A stretch of 22,109 nucleotides of DNA from Marinilabiliaceae bacterium (GTDB lineage: Bacteria; Bacteroidota; Bacteroidia; Bacteroidales; Marinilabiliaceae), in NCBI GenBank assembly GCA_027010905.1, contig JALVBA010000238.1, positions 1-22,109 of the forward strand. Direction: 5' to 3'. The position numbers and the translations under genes are program-made. Numbering within the stretch: the first letter of the stretch is position 1; every line of letters begins with the position of its first letter. Shown one piece after another: positions 1 through 7,481 of this stretch. The notes below the pieces were generated by a model. It was not told the DNA's origin and did no database searches. It saw only the letters and a program-made list of their open reading frames with translations.

Positions 1-20
1 GTATAGAAGTGCAAACCCTA

Positions 21-54
21 CCCTCTTTCCCTCTAACTACGTGGTGAAAGAGGG
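21..54. repeat. Inverted repeat, 9-bp perfect arms
   Basis: CCCTCTTTC at 21-29 is the exact reverse complement of GAAAGAGGG at 46-54, with a 16-nt loop. It lies in the noncoding stretch downstream of the RND pump gene. The wording resembles dispersed intergenic repeats common in Bacteroidota genomes, but one window cannot show copy number. Confidence 0.5.
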
Positions 55-182
55 ATAGCATGCTCTGTTGATTATAAAACAATATCAAGAAATCACTTTC
101 GTAGCTCCTCAAAATAATATATATCCGGGAATTCAACGAATTTATAAGCTGAATTTATTAGATCGCCCCACACACGCTAACG

Positions 183-218
183 CTTCGTTGACCCCGCCCC
201 CGGCGGTGACGAACGAAG
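183..218. repeat. Nested GC-rich inverted repeat
   Basis: CTTCGTT at 183-189 pairs with AACGAAG at 212-218. Inside it CCGCC at 194-198 pairs with GGCGG at 202-206 around a 3-nt loop. The patch is much richer in GC than the surrounding DNA. The plus-strand open frame across it (68-256) shows no protein-like character, so I read it as noncoding repeat DNA. Confidence 0.4.
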
Positions 219-323
219 GTTTGCGCCGGCCTAAAACCTCGTCCGTAGGTCATTAGAGCGTTGGAGGTTAATAAACCATCCTCGGTATTCAATACGCAAA
301 CACCTTGTTGTTACAATGGTTCA

Positions 324-365
324 ACCCCTTCAGGGCCTGCCTGCTGCAGGCAGGGAATGAGGGGT
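324..365. repeat. Long hairpin (REP-like) downstream of RND operon
   Basis: CCTGCCTGC at 336-344 and GCAGGCAGG at 346-354 form a 9-bp stem with a single central base. Outside it ACCCCT at 324-329 can pair with AGGGGT at 360-365, interrupted by small bulges. It sits about 50 nt past the pump stop codon. It could end the efflux transcript or protect its 3' end, but neither side has a clear T-tract. The rest of 1-415 holds no gene I can support. Confidence 0.45.
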
Positions 366-415
366 GCGGGTAGGAATTTCAATAAATTTATCCGTTTTCT
401 TGCCGACATTAAATA

Positions 416-3400
416 TTATTCTACCTGACTCATCTTCATTCCATTTCTCACCCTTACTGCAAGATTGTACATCACCGGTGCAAGGATGAGGGTCAGTACT
501 GTTGATATTGACAAACCAAAAATTACTGTCCACGCCATGGGCGACCAGAAATCAGCATTATCACCACCAAAATAGATATGTGCATTAAGCTCGGAGAGTA
601 GTCCGAAAAAGTCAAAATTCAATCCTACTGCCATTGGTATCAGTCCCAGCACAGTAGTGATAGCCGTTAGCAGAACAGGGCGCAAACGTGTTATACCTCC
701 ACGTACAACAAGGTCAACCTCCTCCTTCTCTGGAAGTCTGCCATCTTCGGGAAGATTCAATTCACTCTTTCTGCTCTTTCGCAGAAGGTCGATATAGTCA
801 ATCAAAACAATACCATTATTCACAACAATTCCTGCAAGCGAAACAAGCCCTACGCCGGTCATCAGAATGGTAAAATCCATATTGAACGTGCCAAGCCCCA
901 TAAACACGCCTATAGTACTCAACCCAACAGTACCGATAATTATCCCCGGTTTAACTCCGGAGTTAAACTGAGTAATCAGAATCATTGCGATTAAAGCAAT
1001 GGCCAACAGCATTGCTATTACCAGAAAATCGGATGTCTCTTTTTGATTCTCCTGCTCTCCAGTAATTTTCCATCTGTATCCCGCAGGCATCTGATACCCT
1101 TCGAGCAGATCCCTTATCCGCTCATTTATTGCGTTACCATTGTACCCCTCCTCAATATTGGAGTAGATAGTTATCTCTCTTCTGTTGTCAATCCTCTGAA
1201 TAGTTTCGTATGTCGACTCATAATCGTAAGTGGCAACAGCAGAGATAGGAATCAAACCCTTCTTACCGTTTTTGTCAATCTTTATCTTCTGGTTCATCAA
1301 CGAGGTAACATCATTCTTGTATTTGTCCTGAAAGCGCAACATTATGTCGTACTCATCCTCCCCGGCCTTAAATTTACTAACCTCATTTCCGTAGAGAGAA
1401 GTTCGAAGTTGCCACACCACATCACGTGTAGACAGTCCCATTCTTCTTACCTTTTCTCTGTCGACATGGAGCAACATCTCAGGCTTATTGGTATTGATAT
1501 CCAGCTTCAGGTTCTCTATACCGGGGATATGATCCTCATCAATAAGCGATTTAATTTCCTTCGACAGAGTAATAAGATTCTCGTAATCGTCACCCGAAAT
1601 CTCAATATTGATAGGTTTGCCAACAGGAGGGCCGTGTGCATCTTTTTCAATAAATATTTTCGCCCCGATAAAACCTTTAAGACTCTCCGTTAACACCTTC
1701 ATTATCTCACTTGTGCTAATTCCGTCTCTATCTTTAAAATCGACAAACGTTATTGTTGTGAGTGATTTATTTGGTGGTTTTGCATTTTCAAACATCTCCC
1801 CTTTACCCCTTCCAACGGTAACACCAATCGACTGTACAATATGCATGTAGGGGTCAAGTGCCGTATAGAGGATATCCTCTGCATCTGTCGTTAAAGCGTC
1901 AGTGGTTTCAATGTCTGAGCCCAGAGGCAACTCCATTGTTACGTAAAGAGCCCGTGGTTCATTTTCGGGAAAAAATATCACGTTGGGGTTTGTCATCTTG
2001 TAGAACAGTATTGAAAGGAAAAATGCTGAAACAGCAATAGCCATAAGCCACACAGAGGTTTTACGCCCGAGGGCTTTACGTAGAAGCTTCTCATATCCTG
2101 ACTCTAAAGCAGGTAGTGCCTTACTCTGAAACCACACGGAGGCAGGTTTAAGAAGTGACAGGTTAAACAGCGTAACAAGCAGTGGCAACAGTAGCAGGTT
2201 ACCTGTTAGCATATCTCCAAGAAAATAGAAAACAACACCTGTTAACGCCATTATTCCTGTAATAACAAACACCTTACTATTATTTCTCTTTTCCCCGGTA
2301 TCTTCAAGTTTCATAAAACGTGATGCAAAAACAGGATTCAGCACCAGTGCCACAAAAAGCGACGAAGACAAAACAATAATTAGTGTTACGGGTAGGTATC
2401 TCATAAAGCTACCTACAATACCCGGCCAGAAAATCAGTGGAAGGAATGCAGCAAGAGTGGTAGCTGTTGATGAGATTATAGGGATGGCAATTTCACTAGT
2501 GCCATTTTTCACCGCTACCTCCCTCTTCACTCCATGCTCCATCATTCTATAAACATTCTCAATCACCACAATTGCATTATCCACAAGCATCCCTAGAGCC
2601 AGCACCAGACTAAAGAGTACCATCGTATTTATTGTATAGCCAATCTGTTTCAAAATCAGAAATGATATGAACATCGACATTGGAATGGCAAGTCCCGAAA
2701 ATATGGCATTTCGCAATCCCATAAAGAGATAGAGAATAATAATCACCAACAATATCCCCATCAGAATACTATTTTCCAGATTGCCTATCTGATCACGGAT
2801 AAACACAGACTTATCATCAGTTACCGTAATTTTCAGGTCTTTTGGCAGAGAGTTATTCAGCTGTTTTTCATCGATAATTCTAAAAATCTTATCGGTGGCA
2901 TCCAGCAGATTCTCTCCACTCTTTTTCACAATACCTAAAGAGACAACCGGTTTTTTATTCAGCCGTGAGATGGAGCTCTTCTCTTCAAATCCATCAATAA
3001 CTTCAGCTACATCTTTTATGTAGATTGCTTTCCCGTCAATATCCTTAATGATGGTATTGCGAATTTGATTCATGTTTGAGTAGTCGGCCTGCACCCGGAT
3101 TGAGCGCCTGGTTCCGTCAACAACAACCTCACCTGCACCCATAGTAATATTCTCAGCCTGAATCGCCATCTCAATATCCATAAATGACAGATCATAAGCC
3201 GTCATCTTATGCGGGTTAACCTCAATTTTAATCTCCCTCTCATCAACTCCACCTATCTTCGCTTCACGTATCTCCTTCAATGACTCGAAATCATCCTGCA
3301 AATCTTCAGCAAACTTCTTCAACTCAAAGATGCTGTAATCGCCCGAAATGTTAATGTTCATTATCGGAAACTCAGCAAAGTCAATATCATTAACTACCGG

Positions 3401-3805
3401 GTCATTGGTTAAATCATCGGGCAGTTCGCGCTTGGCATTGTCAACCTTATCTTTAACATCCCACTTAGCCTGCTCAACCTCAACATCAGCTTCAAACTCA
3501 ACAACTATCATACTTATATCCTGATACGATGCCGATGTCATCTTCTTAACACCATTAAGGTCTTTCAACTCCTTTTCGATATGCCGGGTGATAAGGTTCT
3601 CTATATCAAGCGGACTATTACCCGGATATGTTGTGGTAACCATAATGTATGGAATAACCACTTCAGGGAAGAGTTCCCGCTGCATCGACTTGTAGGACCA
3701 TATCCCTGAAATCAGAAGAAACAGAGTTAAAATATATACGGTATTCTTATTTTCAAGAGCCCACAACGTAGGCTTAAATTTTCGTGATGATACTTTCTCT
3801 TTCAT
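416..3805 (-). CDS. RND family efflux transporter permease (AcrB/MMPL type)
   Basis: This is the inner-membrane pump of a tripartite exporter, driving substrates out with proton-motive force. At 1129 residues it is slightly longer than AcrB (about 1050). A first membrane helix lies near residue 25-40, followed by the porter-domain signature TYPGNSPLDIE and a helix bundle in each half. The fourth-helix motif LGMLVDNAIVVIEN puts Asp409-Asn410 where AcrB has the proton-relay pair Asp407-Asp408, and the matching helix in the second half has Asn-Asn (around residue 995) where AcrB has Lys940. This resembles many non-HAE1 RND pumps of Bacteroidota. The start ATG has a good AGGAG 8 nt upstream. The gene lies 93 bp after the adaptor gene and is the last gene of a minus-strand operon. 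Substrate is unknown. Confidence 0.93.
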   Translation of the reverse strand: MKEKVSSRKFKPTLWALENKNTVYILTLFLLISGIWSYKSMQRELFPEVVIPYIMVTTTYPGNSPLDIENLITRHIEKELKDLNGVKKMTSASYQDISMIVVEFEADVEVEQAKWDVKDKVDNAKRELPDDLTNDPVVNDIDFAEFPIMNINISGDYSIFELKKFAEDLQDDFESLKEIREAKIGGVDEREIKIEVNPHKMTAYDLSFMDIEMAIQAENITMGAGEVVVDGTRRSIRVQADYSNMNQIRNTIIKDIDGKAIYIKDVAEVIDGFEEKSSISRLNKKPVVSLGIVKKSGENLLDATDKIFRIIDEKQLNNSLPKDLKITVTDDKSVFIRDQIGNLENSILMGILLVIIILYLFMGLRNAIFSGLAIPMSMFISFLILKQIGYTINTMVLFSLVLALGMLVDNAIVVIENVYRMMEHGVKREVAVKNGTSEIAIPIISSTATTLAAFLPLIFWPGIVGSFMRYLPVTLIIVLSSSLFVALVLNPVFASRFMKLEDTGEKRNNSKVFVITGIMALTGVVFYFLGDMLTGNLLLLPLLVTLFNLSLLKPASVWFQSKALPALESGYEKLLRKALGRKTSVWLMAIAVSAFFLSILFYKMTNPNVIFFPENEPRALYVTMELPLGSDIETTDALTTDAEDILYTALDPYMHIVQSIGVTVGRGKGEMFENAKPPNKSLTTITFVDFKDRDGISTSEIMKVLTESLKGFIGAKIFIEKDAHGPPVGKPINIEISGDDYENLITLSKEIKSLIDEDHIPGIENLKLDINTNKPEMLLHVDREKVRRMGLSTRDVVWQLRTSLYGNEVSKFKAGEDEYDIMLRFQDKYKNDVTSLMNQKIKIDKNGKKGLIPISAVATYDYESTYETIQRIDNRREITIYSNIEEGYNGNAINERIRDLLEGYQMPAGYRWKITGEQENQKETSDFLVIAMLLAIALIAMILITQFNSGVKPGIIIGTVGLSTIGVFMGLGTFNMDFTILMTGVGLVSLAGIVVNNGIVLIDYIDLLRKSRKSELNLPEDGRLPEKEEVDLVVRGGITRLRPVLLTAITTVLGLIPMAVGLNFDFFGLLSELNAHIYFGGDNADFWSPMAWTVIFGLSISTVLTLILAPVMYNLAVRVRNGMKMSQVE

Positions 3806-3812
3806 TAGCTTA

Positions 3813-3820
3813 ACTCCTTT
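3813..3820 (-). promoter_or_regulatory. Ribosome binding site of the RND pump gene
   Basis: On the minus strand the sequence reads AAAGGAGT, with GGAG 8 nt before the ATG at 3805. Strong Shine-Dalgarno sites are rare in this window, so this one supports the chosen start and suggests independent re-initiation after the 93-bp gap from the adaptor gene. Confidence 0.6.
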
Positions 3821-3875
3821 TTGCTTAATTTGTATTTCTTATCGGATATTCTCACATCAATTATTGAGACACTCT

Positions 3876-3914
3876 ACTCCTCTTCCCTCTGGGAAGGGCT
3901 ATGGGAGTGGCTGC
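3876..3914 (-). repeat. Dispersed-type repeat at the adaptor 3' end, with hairpin
   Basis: CTTCCC (3882-3887) and GGGAAG (3891-3896) form a 6-bp hairpin with a TCT loop directly after the adaptor stop codon. Read on the minus strand, the hairpin and the codons before it follow the phrase CCACTCCCATAGCCCTTCCC, close to a CTCACCCCAGCCCTCTCCAGAGGGAGAGG-like intergenic repeat I know from many bacterial genomes. The repeat appears to supply the last codons (QPLP) and the stop of the adaptor. Assignment is from memory of the motif, not from a search. Confidence 0.4.
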
Positions 3915-5017
3915 TCAATATCCGATCCGTCAACAACCTGCGCATATCCTTTAACAATTATCTTATCCTCTCCCGTCAGCCCTTCAGTAACAACTGTTTT
4001 GTTATTATTTTTGATGCCTGTTTCCAGATACCTCTTTCGGGCAATCCATCTGTCACCATCTTTTTCGGCAATAAAGATGAACTCTCCGGTGAAATCTTTT
4101 TTCACTAATATTGAAGGTACAACAATGGCACTATCGTTGGAGTAGGTGAGAAGTTTCAGCACGGCCATCATGTTTGGCTTAATCAGATTATCTTCGTTAT
4201 TCAGGTTAACCCTCACCCTGAAAGTACGTGACGAAGGGTCGATAACAGACGATATTCGGAAGATTCTCTTTTTGATCGTTCTGTTCAGAACAGGAAACTC
4301 AATACCCACCTTATCCCCTTTGTGTATCTTTGTCAGGTACATCTCCGAAACATCCGCAGTGATGTAGATATTGTTGATGTTTACAATACGTGCAAATGGC
4401 ATTTGAGGAGATGCCATCTCTCCCTCACGCAAAATTATCTCATCAATAACACCATTTATGGGGGACTTAATTACGGCCATGTCAAGCTGTGCTTTTAACG
4501 CCTCCAGCTTCTGCTCAAGAGCCTCTTTGTTCGATTTTGCCTGCAGGTACTCCATCTCAGAACCTATACTCTGATCCCACAAATTTTTACGCCGTTTGTA
4601 GGTTGTAACGGCAAGATCGTGATTTATCTTAACCTCACGTATCGACCGCTCAATCATCTCGGTATTCAGCCTTCCCAGCACCTGACCCTTTTTCACATGG
4701 TCACCCTCACCAACATTTATTGAGATAAGATTACCCATCACCTCAGGACTGACAAGAATATTTTTGTCGGCACTTACATTTCCGGTAACGTCAACATAGT
4801 GTTTGAAACTTGTTATCCCAACAGGCTTTAGGATTACCTTAACAACACCCTGCCCCGAATCATCCGCCATCTCCTTCTCCAGCTTCGATATCTCTTTCTT
4901 TAGTTTGCTGAGCTCTGTCTTATATTCATTTAGCAAATCCTCCTTCGCTTTTTTGTCGTTTGACGAACAAGAAACCAATATTGCCAAAAGAGCTATTGAT
5001 ACTATTTTTTTCATCAT
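3899..5017 (-). CDS. RND efflux periplasmic adaptor lipoprotein (MFP/HlyD type)
   Basis: This membrane fusion protein bridges the RND pump and the outer-membrane channel in the periplasm. The 372-residue product starts with a lipoprotein signal ending LLAILVSC, placing the acylated Cys at residue 17. A short coiled-coil rich in Glu and Lys (residues 25-50) follows. Next is a lipoyl-like segment (VSPEVMGNLISINVGEGDHVKKGQ), a helical hairpin (about 105-170), the second lipoyl half (VIKSPINGVIDEI), a beta-barrel with the typical VSEMYLTKIHKGD stretch, and a membrane-proximal domain ending in VTEGLTGEDKIIVKG. Two adjacent ATG codons (5017, 5014) can serve as start. It lies between the tolC-like gene and the pump gene on the same strand. 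The extreme C-terminus seems to be repeat-derived. Confidence 0.92.
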   Translation of the reverse strand: MMKKIVSIALLAILVSCSSNDKKAKEDLLNEYKTELSKLKKEISKLEKEMADDSGQGVVKVILKPVGITSFKHYVDVTGNVSADKNILVSPEVMGNLISINVGEGDHVKKGQVLGRLNTEMIERSIREVKINHDLAVTTYKRRKNLWDQSIGSEMEYLQAKSNKEALEQKLEALKAQLDMAVIKSPINGVIDEIILREGEMASPQMPFARIVNINNIYITADVSEMYLTKIHKGDKVGIEFPVLNRTIKKRIFRISSVIDPSSRTFRVRVNLNNEDNLIKPNMMAVLKLLTYSNDSAIVVPSILVKKDFTGEFIFIAEKDGDRWIARKRYLETGIKNNNKTVVTEGLTGEDKIIVKGYAQVVDGSDIEQPLP

Positions 5018-5052
5018 TTATAATTTATATTATTCTGTTTTTAACTTTCTAT

Positions 5053-5300
5053 AATTTAGCAATAAACTAACACAGAGGCACTGAGACACTGAGTGCTTTT
5101 TTGCTTTCCCCACATCAGAAATTTAGCAATAAACTAACACAGAGGCACTGAGACACTGAGTGCTTTTTTGCTTTCCTTACATCAGAAATTTAGCAAGCAA
5201 TTAACACAGAGGCACTGAGTGCTTTTTTGCTTTCCCCACATCAGAAATTTAGCAAGCAATTAACACAGAGGCACAGAGGCACTGAGTGTTTTTTTGTTTT
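5053..5300. repeat. Four-copy tandem repeat (67-bp unit) with hairpins
   Basis: Copies start at about 5053, 5120, 5187 and 5246, giving periods of 67, 67 and 59 bp. Each begins AATTTAGCAA and carries ACACAGAGGCACTGAG, then T6 and CTTTCC. Copies 1 and 2 are nearly identical. Copy 3 lacks an 8-bp internal block, and copy 4 carries a variant block (AGGCACAG). Each unit contains GCACT...AGTGC followed by a T-run on the plus strand (for example 5078-5102 and 5212-5228), weaker in copy 4, so it looks like a terminator facing against the efflux operon. The array fills most of the noncoding gap between the tolC-like and adaptor genes. Confidence 0.9.
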
Positions 5301-5312
5301 ACAATTAGTTGT

Positions 5313-5401
5313 CAGCATCCCCATCCCGCATAGGCGGGACTTCGCTATCGCTCAGCATCCCCACATCGTAAATCCCGGGACTTCACTGTCGCTCAGCATC
5401 C
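5313..5401. repeat. 40-bp tandem repeat next to the tolC-like gene stop
   Basis: CAGCATCC recurs at 5313, 5353 and 5394, so units are 40-41 bp. The two full units share CAGCATCCCCA at one end and GGGACTTC(G/A)CT(A/G)TCGCT at the other. The first holds a hairpin, TCCCGC (5324-5329) with GCGGGA (5334-5339), and the second the palindrome TCCCGGGA. The third partial copy runs directly into the stop codon of the tolC-like gene. With the neighbouring 67-bp array it accounts for the whole 5018-5400 gap. Confidence 0.75.
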
Positions 5402-6741
5402 TAAAGCTTTCCGAGGGCTTTTTTATACTGAATAAATGCATCAAGCACAGTAAGTGTTGATTGTATAAAATTAATCTGCGACTGAATGTACTGCCCTTCG
5501 TTTTGTGACAGCTCAGTACTTGTGGCCAGTCCGTTCTGAAACTTTATTCTTGTCTTATCGTAAATTCTTCCTGCTACCTCTTCCCCAAATTTATCATTAT
5601 TAAATTTCTCTCTCGCATTCAAAAGGTTTGTTGTTCCCACCAAAAATTCCCTTCGCAGATTCTCTCCCATCATCTCCTTTTCATTTTGCACTTTCAACAA
5701 ATTTATCTTCTCCTTTTTCACAATAGCGCTACGCCGTCCGGTGGTGAAAATGGGCATTGTGAGCGAAAGTCCCAACATCTGGCCGTTACTGTTGTTCATT
5801 TTGCCGAATTTTTCTCCTGACTCATAATGTGTATAATTATAAAATGCATTTAGCTTGGGGTAGTACTGAGCCTGCTCACTCTTCACTTTTAATTGCTGTA
5901 TCTCCTCCTGAGTTTCAGAGATAGTGTAATCAACCAAGTTGGTTAAGATAAAAGAGTTAAAGTTAATCTCCTCCGACAGAACAGGAATGATAAGATTATT
6001 TAAATTGTCATTCAATATTAGCGGGTCGTCAATCTTCACTCCCATAGCAAACTTCAATACCGACTTGGCAACAAGCAGTTGCCGTTTTGCTTCGAGGGTC
6101 ATATTTCTGCTGTTATTAACCATCAACAGTATCTGGTCAACATCCATATCTTCTCTGAAACCATTCTCATACAGAGCTTTTGTCTCTTTCAAAGTCTGCT
6201 CATTCACCTTCATGTTTTTCTCAAATACAGCAAAATTCTCTTTAGCTACAAGTGCTACAAGATAGGCCTTAGCCACATTCTCCCTGACATCAATCTCCGT
6301 CTTATCCCTCTTCACCTTCGATATTTCAACAAATATTCTGCTGGCCTTCACACCAAGAAAGTATGAACCGTCAAAAATAAGCTGGTCAACTCGTCCTCCC
6401 ATATTCCATGAATATTGTGTTCCGAACTTTATACTAATAAGCGAATCCCCTTGTTTAAAATAGTTCTCCTGAATAGAGAGATTATCAATTAATCCACCGG
6501 AGAGGTTCACCTGTGGAAGACCAAGTGCAATATACTCCCATACCTGTTTTTTTGCTGCCTCAATATCGTAGCCTGCACTTTTGCTCATGTAGGCATTCTC
6601 AGTTGCATAATCGAGTGCTTCGTTAAACGAAACAGTTAGGGTGTCTGTTTGTGCAGAAATGTTTTTTGGTATAAAAACCATTACCAACAACATAGCACCA
6701 ATTAAAATATACTTCATTGTAGTTGTTTTTTTATTCATCAT
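5401..6741 (-). CDS. TolC-family outer membrane efflux protein
   Basis: This is the outer-membrane channel of the tripartite RND exporter. From the ATG at 6741 it is 446 residues, usual for the family. The N-terminus has a signal peptide ending in NISAQ. Two long helical OEP repeats follow: one with SKSAGYDIEAAKKQVWEYIALGLPQ-type sequence and one with EEIQQLKVKSEQAQYYPKLNAFYNY, the latter ending in a typical beta-strand segment. The frame also opens with a TTG at 6762, but its GGAG is only 1 nt away, so I prefer ATG 6741 or 6738. That start overlaps the 3' end of the TetR gene by 11 (or 8) nt in another frame, suggesting translational coupling. The adaptor gene lies downstream, beyond repeat DNA. 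Confidence 0.92.
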   Translation of the reverse strand: MMNKKTTTMKYILIGAMLLVMVFIPKNISAQTDTLTVSFNEALDYATENAYMSKSAGYDIEAAKKQVWEYIALGLPQVNLSGGLIDNLSIQENYFKQGDSLISIKFGTQYSWNMGGRVDQLIFDGSYFLGVKASRIFVEISKVKRDKTEIDVRENVAKAYLVALVAKENFAVFEKNMKVNEQTLKETKALYENGFREDMDVDQILLMVNNSRNMTLEAKRQLLVAKSVLKFAMGVKIDDPLILNDNLNNLIIPVLSEEINFNSFILTNLVDYTISETQEEIQQLKVKSEQAQYYPKLNAFYNYTHYESGEKFGKMNNSNGQMLGLSLTMPIFTTGRRSAIVKKEKINLLKVQNEKEMMGENLRREFLVGTTNLLNAREKFNNDKFGEEVAGRIYDKTRIKFQNGLATSTELSQNEGQYIQSQINFIQSTLTVLDAFIQYKKALGKL

Positions 6742-7351
6742 CTCTACTAAAAAGTTTATCAATCTCCGTTATCCCGGTCAAGGTACAGAGCCCTCGCAAG
6801 TGATACATATGAACCTGCTCAACAATCTTAAAATCCATCACCTCTTCAATACTAAAAATTTCATTAGCAGGATCGAATGTGAAGATATGGTGAGCAATGA
6901 GCAGCTTGGCAATAATATTCACATTTACATCGCGGCGAAACAGACCCTCCTTTTTCCCCTTTTCAATATTGGCAATATGCGCATCCATTATCACCTTCTT
7001 TCGCCAGTCAATCAGGTCTCTGTTTAATTTGGGGTAATACTTTTGTAAATCAAACGCAAAGGTTGGGTTGAAGTGTTTATGTAAATCTTTAATTGTATCT
7101 TTCTGTTTGCAATGCTGCTCCAATGCTGTCAGGGTTTCATCGTGAAAAACAGCCCAAAACTCTGCTATCATCTCCTTAAGAACCTCAACAACCTCACCAA
7201 CCAACTCATTTTTATCTTTCACAACATGGTATAGAGTCTTTTTCGAAATCCCCATTTCACGGGCGATATCGTCCATGCTGATACTTTTAATTCCGTACTT
7301 TCTGAATAACTCCCATGATTGTACGATTATTGCATTTCTCTTTTGTTCCAT
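6731..7351 (-). CDS. TetR/AcrR family transcriptional regulator
   Basis: This is probably the local repressor of the efflux operon. From the ATG near 7351 it has 206 residues, typical for TetR. The N-terminal DNA-binding domain (about 1-50) reads RNAIIVQSWELFRKYGIKSI, then SMDDIAREMGISKKTLYHVVKDK, an intact TetR helix-turn-helix. The remainder is helical with no recognised ligand signature. An upstream in-frame GTG at 7378 would add nine residues (MKKVLYVCS) outside the conserved domain and has no ribosome site, so I chose the ATG. The gene is first in the operon and overlaps the tolC-like gene by a few bases. A 25-bp palindrome just upstream is a candidate operator, consistent with autoregulation. 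Confidence 0.9.
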   Translation of the reverse strand: MEQKRNAIIVQSWELFRKYGIKSISMDDIAREMGISKKTLYHVVKDKNELVGEVVEVLKEMIAEFWAVFHDETLTALEQHCKQKDTIKDLHKHFNPTFAFDLQKYYPKLNRDLIDWRKKVIMDAHIANIEKGKKEGLFRRDVNVNIIAKLLIAHHIFTFDPANEIFSIEEVMDFKIVEQVHMYHLRGLCTLTGITEIDKLFSRDDE

Positions 7352-7382
7352 GCTGCAAACATATAAAACTTTTTTCACTATG

Positions 7383-7407
7383 GAAACTTTTGAACGACCA
7401 AAGTTTC
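7383..7407. promoter_or_regulatory. Palindromic candidate TetR operator
   Basis: GAAACTTT at 7383-7390 is the exact reverse complement of AAAGTTTC at 7400-7407, with a 9-nt spacer. It lies about 30 bp upstream of the tetR start and about 75 bp upstream of the divergent GH109 gene. TetR proteins usually bind such spaced palindromes near their own promoter. Binding by this regulator is inferred from position and symmetry only. Confidence 0.55.
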
Positions 7408-7481
7408 TTTAGTTTTTTAATTATGATGTAACAAACTATAACAAAATAAATCTTTTATGACCATTTTTAGTATGTTGGTTG

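Noticed and set aside
68..256. Short plus-strand open frame near the left edge
   Set aside because: It spans GC-rich inverted repeats and has a low-complexity, non-protein-like product with no ribosome site.
1043..1693. Long open frame antisense to the RND pump gene
   Set aside because: It is a shadow of the highly conserved pump gene on the other strand and has no recognisable domain.
3821..4145. Plus-strand open frames opposite the adaptor gene
   Set aside because: They are antisense to a clear adaptor protein and show no domain or plausible start.
5053..5300. Possible CRISPR array
   Set aside because: The whole 67-bp unit repeats with no unique spacers, and no cas genes are present.
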